The notes under the pieces: generated by a model | Database searches by the model: none | What the model was told of the DNA's origin: nothing | What the model saw: only the letters and a program-made list of their open reading frames with translations | Translations under genes and position numbers: made by a program | Origin: Pseudomonas sp. FP2335 | Lineage (GTDB): Bacteria; Pseudomonadota; Gammaproteobacteria; Pseudomonadales; Pseudomonadaceae | Assembly: GCF_030687535.1 (NCBI RefSeq) | Contig: NZ_CP117437.1 | Location: forward strand, 2,129,501-2,193,500 | Length of the DNA stretch: 64,000 nucleotides | Reading direction: 5' to 3' | Shown: positions 53,969 to 62,646 of the stretch, piece after piece | How positions within the stretch are numbered: the stretch's first letter is position 1 | How the letters are laid out: each line of letters starts with the position of its first letter

Positions 53969-56065
53969 GTGACACTTATTCAAACCTCTTTGGCAACTGC
54001 CCGGATCGACTCATCTCAACAGCGTGCGCAACCCTCCAGCGATCACGCCAATGAGGCCGACGTTGTGCTTGAGTTGCGAGACGTCACCAAAGCCTATCTG
54101 CGCAAAGGTTCGTCAGTGCTGCCGGCCGTCAGCAATGTCAGTTTGAAGGTGCGGCGCGGTGAAGTTCTGTGCCTGATGGGCACATCAGGAAGCGGGAAAT
54201 CCACGCTGCTGCGGCATATCAATCGCTTGATTGAGCCCTCGAGTGGCGATGTCTTGATCGAAGGGCAGACCATCAGCGGTTTGAGCCACAAAGCTTTGCG
54301 CGACTTGAGATCGCGCCGCATCGGGATGGTGTTCCAGCATTTTGGCCTGTTGCCCCATCGTACGGTGCTGGACAACGTCGCGCTGCCCCTCGAATTGCGT
54401 GGTGAACCCGAGTCGATTCGTCATGCTGCGGCTATTCTGCAGTTGCAGGCGGTAGGTCTGGAGGGGTGGGGCGAACATTATCCCCATGAGTTGTCCGGTG
54501 GCATGCAGCAACGGGTTGGCCTGGCACGCGCATTGGTGACTGATCCCGACATTCTACTGATGGACGAGCCGTTCAGTGCGCTGGATCCGACCATTCGACG
54601 CGATCTGCAAAGTCATTTCCTGGCACTGGTGCGTGAGCGCGGTATCAGCACATTGCTGGTCACCCATGACCCGGCCGAAGCCATACGCCTTGCTGACCGC
54701 ATCGCAGTGCTGCGCCGAGGACGGCTGGTGCAATTGGGCACGCCCAAACAGTTGCTCGAGCATCCGGTTGACGCCGAAGTTGCGGACTTTTTCCGGGACT
54801 TCAATTCAACCCATACACCCCTTCACAGCGTCGACAGCGTTGGCCTTCAGCCCCCCGAAACCGCTCCTCGTGGGCCGCACGTCCAGCCCGGCTTGCGCGG
54901 GTGGCAGGCATTGTTGCTGGGACCTGCTGCGCTTGCTGCGCGAGGCAAGGGCGGTTTGTTTTGGCTCGGCTTCGCCGTTGAACTCGCAGCGCTAGCGGCA
55001 CTGGCCCAGGGCATTGCCAGTTCATCATGGCTGGCGATTCTGGCGGCGGTGATGGTGTTCGCGGCCAGTCGTTTCACAGCGCTCTCGTTGAGCCGCCAGC
55101 CTGTGCTGCGCAACGTATCGGGTTGGGGGCTGCCTTTGGCTGTGCTGGTGGTCAGTCAGGCACTGGTGATCTGGCGCGTCGTCACACCTGACGCCACTGG
55201 TGTGTTGCTGCAGTTCCCGGCCAATCGCCAGGCCTTGCTGCTGGCGGCACAGAGCATTGATGAATTCATTGGCTGGTCGCAGGTGACGTTCGAGGGTGCA
55301 TTCGTCGGCGTGATCGTTGCCGTTCGCACCGTCATCGAAGGCATTGAAAACCTCCTAGGTTGGTTGCCATGGCCGGTTTCGGCACTGGCGCTGGTGTTTC
55401 TGGCGTGGCGTTCAGCTGGCTTGCCGCTGGCACTGACCAGCAGCGCAGCCTTGTTGTACATCGGCCTGTTTGGCTTTTGGGAGCGAACCATTGCCACGCT
55501 GGCGCTGGTCGGTTCTTCGGTACTGATTGCCCTGGTCATTGGCGTACCCACCGGCATCCTGCTGGCGAAGCGTCCGCTTTTACGGCGGGTGATTACGCCC
55601 CTGCTGGACGTCATGCAGACCCTGCCGACGTTTGTGTACCTGATTCCTGCCGTGGCGTTCTTTTCTGTCGGCAAGACCCCCGCCGTGATCGCGACCGTGA
55701 TTTTCGCCCTGGCGCCGATGATTCGTCTGACGTCGCTGGGTATCCAGGAAGTTGCGAAGGATGCTGTCGAAGCGGCGGTGGCACACGGTGCCAGTCCTTG
55801 GCAGACCCTGATCAAGGTGCAACTGCCCTTGGCTCGCCGCTCGCTGTTATTGGGGATCAACCAGACCATCGTCATGAGCTTGTCGATGGTGGTGGTCGCT
55901 GCCCTGATCGGCGCCGGCGGCCTGGGTTATGACGTGATGACGGCGCTGCGCAACATCAAGGGCGGCGAAGGCGTGCTCGCCGGCGTGGCGATCGTCCTGT
56001 GTGCACTGATCCCTGACCGAATCATTCAATCGAGCTTGCGCAAGCAAGACCACCGGCACAACTAA
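53969..56065 (+). CDS. Fused ProV-ProW type ABC transporter (ATPase plus permease)
   Basis: The 698-residue protein has an N-terminal glycine betaine/proline-type ATPase (Walker A GTSGSGKST near residue 71, signature LSGGMQQR near 175, Walker B ILLMDEPFSALDP) followed by an about 150-residue hydrophobic linker and a ProW-type permease (about residues 480-690, with DVMQTLPTFVYLIPAVAFF and EAAVAHGASPWQTLIKVQLPLA). These are normally separate genes. GGAG lies 5 nt before GTG 53969. A longer frame to 53864 starts inside the terminator and is rejected. It probably imports a betaine-like compound with ProX. Confidence 0.86.
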   Translation: MTLIQTSLATARIDSSQQRAQPSSDHANEADVVLELRDVTKAYLRKGSSVLPAVSNVSLKVRRGEVLCLMGTSGSGKSTLLRHINRLIEPSSGDVLIEGQTISGLSHKALRDLRSRRIGMVFQHFGLLPHRTVLDNVALPLELRGEPESIRHAAAILQLQAVGLEGWGEHYPHELSGGMQQRVGLARALVTDPDILLMDEPFSALDPTIRRDLQSHFLALVRERGISTLLVTHDPAEAIRLADRIAVLRRGRLVQLGTPKQLLEHPVDAEVADFFRDFNSTHTPLHSVDSVGLQPPETAPRGPHVQPGLRGWQALLLGPAALAARGKGGLFWLGFAVELAALAALAQGIASSSWLAILAAVMVFAASRFTALSLSRQPVLRNVSGWGLPLAVLVVSQALVIWRVVTPDATGVLLQFPANRQALLLAAQSIDEFIGWSQVTFEGAFVGVIVAVRTVIEGIENLLGWLPWPVSALALVFLAWRSAGLPLALTSSAALLYIGLFGFWERTIATLALVGSSVLIALVIGVPTGILLAKRPLLRRVITPLLDVMQTLPTFVYLIPAVAFFSVGKTPAVIATVIFALAPMIRLTSLGIQEVAKDAVEAAVAHGASPWQTLIKVQLPLARRSLLLGINQTIVMSLSMVVVAALIGAGGLGYDVMTALRNIKGGEGVLAGVAIVLCALIPDRIIQSSLRKQDHRHN

Positions 56066-56079
56066 CTGAGAGATTTATC

Positions 56080-57129
56080 GTGAAGACACATCTGTCGCGT
56101 ACCTTCGGTGCGGCCGCATTGCTGGCATCCTTGATTCTCCCGGCCACCGTCTTCGCCAAGGACAAAATTGTCATTGGCGAGCAGAACTGGACGGGGGCTA
56201 TCGCCATTCAACACATCCTTGGTGAGGTAATCAAAAGCCGACTGGATGGCGATGTGTCGTATCTGGCCGGGGATGTCGCGGTGTTGTTCAGCGCAGCCGC
56301 CAAAGGCGACGGTTCGGTCGACGTACTGACCGATATCTGGCTGCCTAACCAGTCGGCAGCCTGGGCTAAATACGTCACGGGCGGCACCCGGTCCTTGGTG
56401 CCGAACACTCATCCGTATGCGGGCGAACAAGGGTTTTACATTCCCGGTTATTTGCAGGACAAGTACGGGGTCAAATCCATCTACGACCTGAAAAAACCTG
56501 AAGTGGCCAAGCTCTTTGAGCCACTGGGCGGCGGTAAGGCTGAGTTGCTGGTGGGGCCGGCGGGCTGGGAGTCGACTTACATCGGCCAGATCAAGGCCAA
56601 GGATTACGGGTTTGCCGATAAATTCGAGTCGGTGTCCACCGAAGCCTCGGTGACCTACGCCAAACTCGCCTCGGCTTACAAGGCGCAACGTGGCGTGGTG
56701 TTCTATGCCTACACCCCGGACTGGATCTTTTCGGCCTTTGACCTGCGTCGCCTGGAAGAGCCGGCATTCGACGGTTACGCCCAGGACAACAAAAAAGATG
56801 ACCCGCTTTACAAGGCTGATGGTTGCTGGAAATTCATCAGTCCGACCGTCGACCCGGACTGGCTGAACAAGAGTCAGATCACCTGCGCCTTCCCGGATGC
56901 CAAGGTACATATCCTGGCGTCCGCTGCCTTGCAGAAACGCGCACCGAAAATTGCCGAGTTCCTGCGTAATGTCGCGATCGAACCTGCGCAACTCAATGAG
57001 CTGATCCTGAAGATCGAAAAGGAAAAACAGCCAGCGGACGTCGCGGCCAAGGCGTGGGTACAGGCGAACAGTGCCACGGTTGATCAATGGCTCGCCGCCT
57101 CGGCGCCGAAAGTGAGCGCGATCCAATGA
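56080..57129 (+). CDS. ProX/OpuAC-type substrate-binding protein
   Basis: The 349-residue periplasmic protein has a signal peptide ending in VFAK and an OpuAC fold beginning DKIVIGEQNWTGAIAIQHIL, with tryptophans in NWTG, DIWLPNQ and GPAGWEST that could form the aromatic cage for a quaternary ammonium or sulfonium group. It starts with GTG 14 bp after the transporter gene. Its stop overlaps the next ATG (ATGA), so the operon is translationally coupled. Confidence 0.88.
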   Translation: MKTHLSRTFGAAALLASLILPATVFAKDKIVIGEQNWTGAIAIQHILGEVIKSRLDGDVSYLAGDVAVLFSAAAKGDGSVDVLTDIWLPNQSAAWAKYVTGGTRSLVPNTHPYAGEQGFYIPGYLQDKYGVKSIYDLKKPEVAKLFEPLGGGKAELLVGPAGWESTYIGQIKAKDYGFADKFESVSTEASVTYAKLASAYKAQRGVVFYAYTPDWIFSAFDLRRLEEPAFDGYAQDNKKDDPLYKADGCWKFISPTVDPDWLNKSQITCAFPDAKVHILASAALQKRAPKIAEFLRNVAIEPAQLNELILKIEKEKQPADVAAKAWVQANSATVDQWLAASAPKVSAIQ

Positions 57130-58046
57130 GCCAGGCGTCCTTGCGTTTGCTCGATGGTGGCATGGGCCGCGAATTGCAGCGTATCGGGGCACCGTTTCGC
57201 CAGCCGGAATGGTCGGCCCTCGCGTTGATCGAGGCGCCTGACTATGTGCTGCAGGCTCATCAGGCATTTATTGAGGCCGGTGCGCGAATCATCACCACTA
57301 ACAGCTACGCGGTGGTGCCGTTTCACATCGGTGATGAGCGCTTTGCCGAGCAGGGCCGTGCGCTGGCCGAGCGGGCCGGACGCCTGGCTCGTCAGGCGGC
57401 GGCCGGCAGCACCGAACCGGTCATGGTGGCCGGATCGTTGCCGCCGGCGCTAGGGTCTTATCGACCTGACTTGTTTGATCATCAACGTTCGGTCGTGATC
57501 CATCGCGAGCTCATCGCCGGATTGCAGGCGCACGTTGATGTGTGGCTGGCGGAAACCCAGAGTTCCATCGCTGAAGTCCGGGCAGTCGTCGAGGCGCTTG
57601 GCGCAGAATCGAAACCGCTTTGGCTGTCGTTCACGCTGCTTGATGAAGCCGGCGAGCCACCGCGATTGCGTTCCTCGGAGTCAGTCGCCCAGGCGGTACA
57701 CGTAGCGGTCGAATTGGGGGCTAGGGCGGTGCTGTTCAATTGCAGCCAGCCGGAAGTCATGGCAGCGGCGCTGGCGGTGGCCGGGGATGTCCTTCTGCGC
57801 CTCGATCAAAGCATCGAGCTGGGGGTTTACGCAAACGCGTTTCCGCCTGTCAGCACAGAGGCAAAGGCCAACAGCACGCTGCTGGAGATTCGCCGCGACC
57901 TGGGCCCTGAATCCTACCTGCACTGGTCCAGAACCTGGGTAGCGGCGGGTGCCAGTATTGTCGGTGGATGCTGCGGTATCGGGCCTGAACATATTGCGCA
58001 GTTGCATGCGCATCTGCTGCCAAACGAAGCGGTGGTCAGCGCATGA
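57126..58046 (+). CDS. Homocysteine S-methyltransferase (MmuM/BHMT family)
   Basis: The 306-residue barrel has the zinc cysteines at C206 (FNCSQP) and C282-C283 (VGGCCGIGPEHI). Enzymes of this family move a methyl group from S-methylmethionine, betaine or a related donor to homocysteine, making methionine. Being cotranscribed with a betaine-type importer, it likely uses the imported compound as donor; which one is unknown. The ATG overlaps the ProX stop, and an msrA remnant overlaps its own stop. Confidence 0.9.
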   Translation: MSQASLRLLDGGMGRELQRIGAPFRQPEWSALALIEAPDYVLQAHQAFIEAGARIITTNSYAVVPFHIGDERFAEQGRALAERAGRLARQAAAGSTEPVMVAGSLPPALGSYRPDLFDHQRSVVIHRELIAGLQAHVDVWLAETQSSIAEVRAVVEALGAESKPLWLSFTLLDEAGEPPRLRSSESVAQAVHVAVELGARAVLFNCSQPEVMAAALAVAGDVLLRLDQSIELGVYANAFPPVSTEAKANSTLLEIRRDLGPESYLHWSRTWVAAGASIVGGCCGIGPEHIAQLHAHLLPNEAVVSA

Positions 58047-58140
58047 CTGATTTTCGCCAAGACGTGATTGTTGAGCAGGCGACGTTCGGTGCCGGCTGTT
58101 TTTGGGGGGGCTGAAGCGGCATTCAGATCGTTGCCGGGCG
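58043..58140 (+). pseudogene. msrA N-terminal remnant
   Basis: ATG 58043 overlaps the preceding stop. The frame reads VEQATFGAGCFWG with the MsrA active-site Cys, then shifts in a run of G residues (58105-58111). The +1-corrected reading continues AEAAFRSLPG and then loses similarity near 58140. The methionine sulfoxide reductase was once the fourth gene of this methionine operon. Confidence 0.72.
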
Positions 58141-58366
58141 CATTTTGGACGTGCTTGCCGCCAATCCGCACACGCCAGCGGTGCTGAAAGTCAATGGCGG
58201 CGCGACGTTCTTCGGGCCTGACCTGTTGCAATCGGCCTAGTGGATCTGGCTGTTTGAAGAGGGCGCTTACTTCCAGGTGCAGGGGGGAACTTCGGGACGT
58301 GCGGCCGGTGTGCCGGGGCAGCAGGGGCGCACACTGCTTGATCCGGCGCAACCGAGCGGATTCTAA
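58141..58366 (+). pseudogene. Unrecognised gene tail with an in-frame stop
   Basis: One frame reads ILDVLAANPHTPAVLKVNGG, then an in-frame TAG at 58238, then WIWLFEEGAYFQVQGGT to TAA 58364. The composition looks coding but I do not recognise the family. It appears to be the 3' end of a foreign gene fused to the msrA remnant. Confidence 0.45.
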
Positions 58367-58433
58367 ATCGTCACAATCGACGCTCTACAATCCGGGCCGG
58401 TTTGAAGTGTCTGGCTAATGGAAGTGGAGTGTC

Positions 58434-58726
58434 ATGGGCGTCTGCACAAGGATTTGCTGTGCGTTTGGCTGGATGTTGTACGTCGGCACTCCCGCGCTTG
58501 CCGAGGAACAGGTGCCGCGCGCGACCTGATGGGGGTTTACCAGCAGGCCGTACTCAACGATGCAAGACTGTCCGCCGCCCGCCACGCTTTCGGTGCGCAG
58601 CGCGAGGCGGTTGCGCAGGCGTTGGCGGGGCTGCTGCCCACCCTCAGCGCGGGCGCCACGGTGGAAGCGGTGCGGCTGTGGTGCGGCAATGAACGTTTCC
58701 AGCAGCCTTGTTTGACCACTGTCTAA
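58434..58726 (+). pseudogene. TolC/AprF-type outer-membrane factor fragment
   Basis: A signal-like start (to TPALAEEQVPRAT) is followed by a frameshift into LMGVYQQAVLNDARLSAARH and EAVAQALAGLLPTLSAGATV, the typical N-terminus of type I secretion outer-membrane factors. The remaining about 350 residues are missing. Confidence 0.75.
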
Positions 58727-58863
58727 CCGGCCGGCACGGTAGATGTACTTCTGACCCGTGCAAACCCAATTGTGCGCCTTGGATGAAAACAGTCAGTTTC
58801 GGACATATCTGAGTGCCTCGCATTGCTCTAAAGTTTTTTGCTCATTCAGACATCCGGGCGCAT

Positions 58864-59406
58864 ATGAATCTCTGGTTTCGGCTTTTATTCCTGCTTTTTC
58901 GTAGACCTTGGCGTAGACCTGTCGATGGGTTGGCAACCACCGTAACCCGCCTGCGGGTCTGGCCTCTGGATCTGGACTTCAATCGCCACGTTACCAACGG
59001 TCGATACTTCACGCTGGCCGATGTGGCCCGAATGGACTATGTGCTGCGCAGCGGTGCATTTCGGGTCGCGTTGCGTGCCAAGGCGTTGCCTATCGTTGGA
59101 GACACCTGGGGTAAGTTTCGCCGTGAACTGAAGCTTTTCGAGTCTTTCGAAATCCATACGAGGATGCTTGGCTGGGACGCGAAGTGGAGCTACCTCGAGC
59201 ATCGATTTATCAGTCGCAAACGCGTGGTTGCCGTTGTCGTGATGCGCGGTCTGTTTCGCTCGGCAGAAGGCACCATTTCACCTTCTGCCTTCTGCCGCGA
59301 ATTGGGGTTGCCAGAGGATTCGCCAGGCATGCCGCAATGGCTTACGGATTGGTCGAAAGCCTGTGATGACATGCGCCAACAACTGCGAAACGAAGAGCCA
59401 TTGTGA
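58864..59406 (+). CDS. Acyl-CoA thioesterase-like hotdog protein (THEM6-like)
   Basis: The 180-residue protein has an N-terminal hydrophobic/basic segment and a hotdog domain with LDLDFNRHVTNGRYFTLADVARMDY, where the Asp-Phe-Asn-x-His pattern replaces the usual 4-hydroxybenzoyl-CoA thioesterase Asp motif. Substrate unknown. ATG 58864 has only a weak ribosome site, and a start at 58813 is an alternative. It converges on the helicase gene. Confidence 0.8.
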   Translation: MNLWFRLLFLLFRRPWRRPVDGLATTVTRLRVWPLDLDFNRHVTNGRYFTLADVARMDYVLRSGAFRVALRAKALPIVGDTWGKFRRELKLFESFEIHTRMLGWDAKWSYLEHRFISRKRVVAVVVMRGLFRSAEGTISPSAFCRELGLPEDSPGMPQWLTDWSKACDDMRQQLRNEEPL

Positions 59407-59430
59407 CGTTTGTAAAACGCTTTTCGCCTT

Positions 59431-62400
59431 TTATGCGCCCGTGTCGGCAGTCACCGGGTGAAGGGCAGGTAACAACTCCATGACGTCACAGAACAGATTG
59501 CGCTGTTGCCAGTCGCTGCGGTCGCCAACCACATACAGGCGGCGCTTGGCTCGGGTCACGGCAACGTTGAGCAGGTTGGGTTGTGAGACGGCCCAATTGC
59601 GTGCGCCGCCGTTTTCACTGTTACCGCCCAGTACCAGGATGACCACCGCAGCTTCCTTGCCTTGCATGGTGTGAATGGTGCCGTGCACACGCTTGCCGAG
59701 ATCGCGGTCCTTGAGTTGATTACGGACATCCTGGAAAGGGGTGATGACTGCAATGCTGCCGGGCGGCACGCCGTCGGCCTCGAGCACGCTGAGCAGGCGA
59801 TCCAGGGCGTGGCCTTCGTTATCGACCCAGTTGCCTGAAGACGGGCCGCTGGCATGCACCCACCCGGTGAGCAGGCGAGCGGGGGTTTCCTTGGCCGCAG
59901 ACGGGGCAATGGTGCCGTAGACCATGGCGCCGTCGTAGGCAATACGGTTCGCCAGGTCGAACATCGGACGATCGCAACGACGGTGTACCACCAGTGGCAG
60001 GCCGACCCAGCATTTCTGGCCCTGAGGGCCGGCCATTCGGCCCCAGGGTGTGGCGTGGTCGGCCAGGGTCTGTGCGGACTGTCGGTTAGGCAGCCAATGC
60101 GCGTCGACGTGATAGCGGGTGCGCATATGTTCGAGCACCGCGTCGGAGACGGTGACGATAGGTTCCAATTGCAGCGGATCGCCGACCAGTACCGCCCGCC
60201 GTGCGCGCCACAGGGCGCCGACCGCGGCCTGCGGGGTTGCTTGGCCGGCTTCATCCACCAGCAGCCAGCCAATCTCACTGCAACCCAGGCTGCCGAACGA
60301 GCGCGCGAACGACGCGAAGGTACTGCTGAGGACCGGCACCACCATGAACAGCGAAGCCCAAGCCGACCGTATCACGGCCTGGGATACACCACGGTAACGG
60401 CCGCCGGTCAGCAGGCTGGTGATGAAGCTCAGGTTATAGCCCAGGCGTGAGGCTTCAATCTGCAAGAATGTGCGGTGTAGCTTCAGCGCTTCGATGAAGA
60501 CGTTTGCCCGTGCTTGACGCCATCCTTCGAGAATCCAGGGTTCGCGCAGCTCGATGTGTGTGCCCCTGCCCAGTTGGCCTTGCTCCAGCCAGGTCAGCAG
60601 ATGCTCGGCTTGACCCGCCTGTGCAACGCTGCGGGCCTTGTCTATCTGCAAGGAGGCGTGGCGTATGGCTTCGTCAATGGCCTGTTCGTCGGCCGCCAAC
60701 TGCTGATTGAGCTGGCCAAGTTGCAGGCGCAGTCGTTCCAGCTGGCGTTGCACGCTGTCGAAGGCATCCTTCGCCAGCATATGGGTGCCAACGAGCACGC
60801 GTTGGTGGGCGGTCCAGGTACGGTGTGCCCCCCATAGGCTGAGCAGGTTGACGAGCAGCCCGGGTTTTTTTGCCAGGTGCGCTTCGAGCGCCAGGAGGGC
60901 ACGTTGCAAGTGTTCGCGGGTGGGGGGGAGCTGCTGTGATTCCAGCGCGGCGTGTTCGCCATCGAGGCTACGCCGTTGAGCCAGTCGTGCCTGGCGCTCA
61001 TGTTCCTGTTGTTTGACGCGCGCCTTCGCACTGATAACGCCTTGGATTCGCTCCAGAATGTCGTCTGCTTGAGCGCGCAATGAGCGCTCTGCGTCTTTGG
61101 CGTCCTGGTACTGTTTGACGGCCGCACGCCAGTGGCTGGCCTTGTCGGCGGATGTGAGCAGCTTCATCTGCTGTGCCTGTTCACTCAACCACTCGCGCAT
61201 ACCCTTGGGCGGTGGTACGTCCTCTGGGCTGGGGGTGTCGGGCGTGGACCCGCCGTTGCCATAGAAAAAACGGTCGACGAACTGTGAACGTTTGGATTTG
61301 CTGCCCAGCGCTGCCGAGATCAAGCCCCAGGCCGGCTTGCCGCTGATCAGCTCGCCCAGTTCGCTGAAGTACTCGGCGTCGGGCAGCCAGGAAGGGTCGA
61401 CTTTGTCGCGCTGAGGCAGTTCGAGGGTAACGTTCTCGACAGCGCCATTGTTGGACGAGGCCACCACCATTTCGAAGCCGAACAAGCGCGGGTCCAGCAC
61501 GTAAGCGAAGCGCTCCCGACCGCCATCATTGGCTGATTCCCGGCCATTCTTGACGAAGGCGTCCGATGCCTTGCCCAGCGAGGCCAGGACATCGGCGCGC
61601 TGGGTCACCACGGCGGCGATCAAGTCGCGCAACAAGGTGGTCTTTCCGGTGCCTGGCGGGCCATTGACGCCCATCACGCCGCTGTCGCTGCTCAGGTTTT
61701 GCAGCAGGCTGTTGACCGCCAGTTGCTGGGAGTGCACCAGGCCCAGATGGCGCTCGGCCGGCCAGCAGCCGGCGGCATAACGTGACGGGGCCAAGCGGTC
61801 GATCAGCGCCAGGTCCGCGCCGGGCTGATCCAGATGCAGTCGTTGGCTGGCGTCATGCTGGCTCAGATAGCGGGCGAGTGGTTGGCTGTTTTCGCCGCGC
61901 GCCAGGGCGTCGGCGACGTCGGCCAGGTCGCTGAGCAGGAAACTGTTGAGCGGATCGTCTTCCTGTTCGGGTTTTTCCGGGTTGATTGGCGCCGAGCGAA
62001 AGCGGTGGGTACGTGGTTTATCCCCGAAAAATGCATCGAGGCCCAAGGCTTGGCGTACGCAGGTGGTCAGGCGCTCCAGGTCCGCGGCCAGGACCACGCC
62101 GCCGAGCAAACGGCTGGCCTGTTCGCGAAGGGATTGCTGGGCTTCGTCGAAACCGCGGGTCCAATCCTTGCGGTGGATGGCGCAGCCGACGAACCAGGCC
62201 TCGCTCGATAGCACCAGGCTGTCGGCCAGCATCATGCCTCGGTCATTGAACTTCAATGCGAACAGCGCCGAAGTGCGCCGTTGCGGCTCCTTGTAGCCCT
62301 GGTCAGCACCGAATAGCCGCTCCAGTTGGCGAGCCACATCCAGGTTGTCGTAAAGGTGGGCGTAGAGGGTGTGGCTCCAGGTGCGTTTGGGCGGCAGCCG

Positions 62401-62568
62401 TTGCCGGCTCAGCGCGTTGGCTGGCATCCACGGCAGGATCTGGGCGTTGGAGGGCACATCCTGGAAATACGGCTGGTAGTCGCTGTCGCGCTTTTTCAGC
62501 TTGGGTGCGGCCTGGGGTTGCAGCAACTCGACGGCGTGCCAATAGCGCACGGTGTTTTGCGCAGTCAT
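59431..62568 (-). CDS. Large SF1 (UPF1/DNA2-like) helicase
   Basis: The 1045-residue protein has Walker A GPPGTGKTTLL near residue 300, an about 220-residue coiled-coil insertion (roughly 470-690), motif II VDEAGQATPQAA near 769, motif III GDPLQLEPI, and motifs V/VI with HTMQGKEAAVVILVLGG near 963 and VAVTRAKRRLYVVGD. This is the UPF1/DNA2 helicase arrangement. Similar multi-domain proteins occur in housekeeping and in defence loci, and no nuclease domain was recognised here. AAGGACG lies before the ATG. Confidence 0.85.
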   Translation of the reverse strand: MTAQNTVRYWHAVELLQPQAAPKLKKRDSDYQPYFQDVPSNAQILPWMPANALSRQRLPPKRTWSHTLYAHLYDNLDVARQLERLFGADQGYKEPQRRTSALFALKFNDRGMMLADSLVLSSEAWFVGCAIHRKDWTRGFDEAQQSLREQASRLLGGVVLAADLERLTTCVRQALGLDAFFGDKPRTHRFRSAPINPEKPEQEDDPLNSFLLSDLADVADALARGENSQPLARYLSQHDASQRLHLDQPGADLALIDRLAPSRYAAGCWPAERHLGLVHSQQLAVNSLLQNLSSDSGVMGVNGPPGTGKTTLLRDLIAAVVTQRADVLASLGKASDAFVKNGRESANDGGRERFAYVLDPRLFGFEMVVASSNNGAVENVTLELPQRDKVDPSWLPDAEYFSELGELISGKPAWGLISAALGSKSKRSQFVDRFFYGNGGSTPDTPSPEDVPPPKGMREWLSEQAQQMKLLTSADKASHWRAAVKQYQDAKDAERSLRAQADDILERIQGVISAKARVKQQEHERQARLAQRRSLDGEHAALESQQLPPTREHLQRALLALEAHLAKKPGLLVNLLSLWGAHRTWTAHQRVLVGTHMLAKDAFDSVQRQLERLRLQLGQLNQQLAADEQAIDEAIRHASLQIDKARSVAQAGQAEHLLTWLEQGQLGRGTHIELREPWILEGWRQARANVFIEALKLHRTFLQIEASRLGYNLSFITSLLTGGRYRGVSQAVIRSAWASLFMVVPVLSSTFASFARSFGSLGCSEIGWLLVDEAGQATPQAAVGALWRARRAVLVGDPLQLEPIVTVSDAVLEHMRTRYHVDAHWLPNRQSAQTLADHATPWGRMAGPQGQKCWVGLPLVVHRRCDRPMFDLANRIAYDGAMVYGTIAPSAAKETPARLLTGWVHASGPSSGNWVDNEGHALDRLLSVLEADGVPPGSIAVITPFQDVRNQLKDRDLGKRVHGTIHTMQGKEAAVVILVLGGNSENGGARNWAVSQPNLLNVAVTRAKRRLYVVGDRSDWQQRNLFCDVMELLPALHPVTADTGA

Positions 62569-62646
62569 TTACGTCCTTGAAAACACTCTGGCTTGGAATC
62601 CTGATGCGTAGGATAACAGGCACGGTGCGCCGCGAGTGCTAACGCA

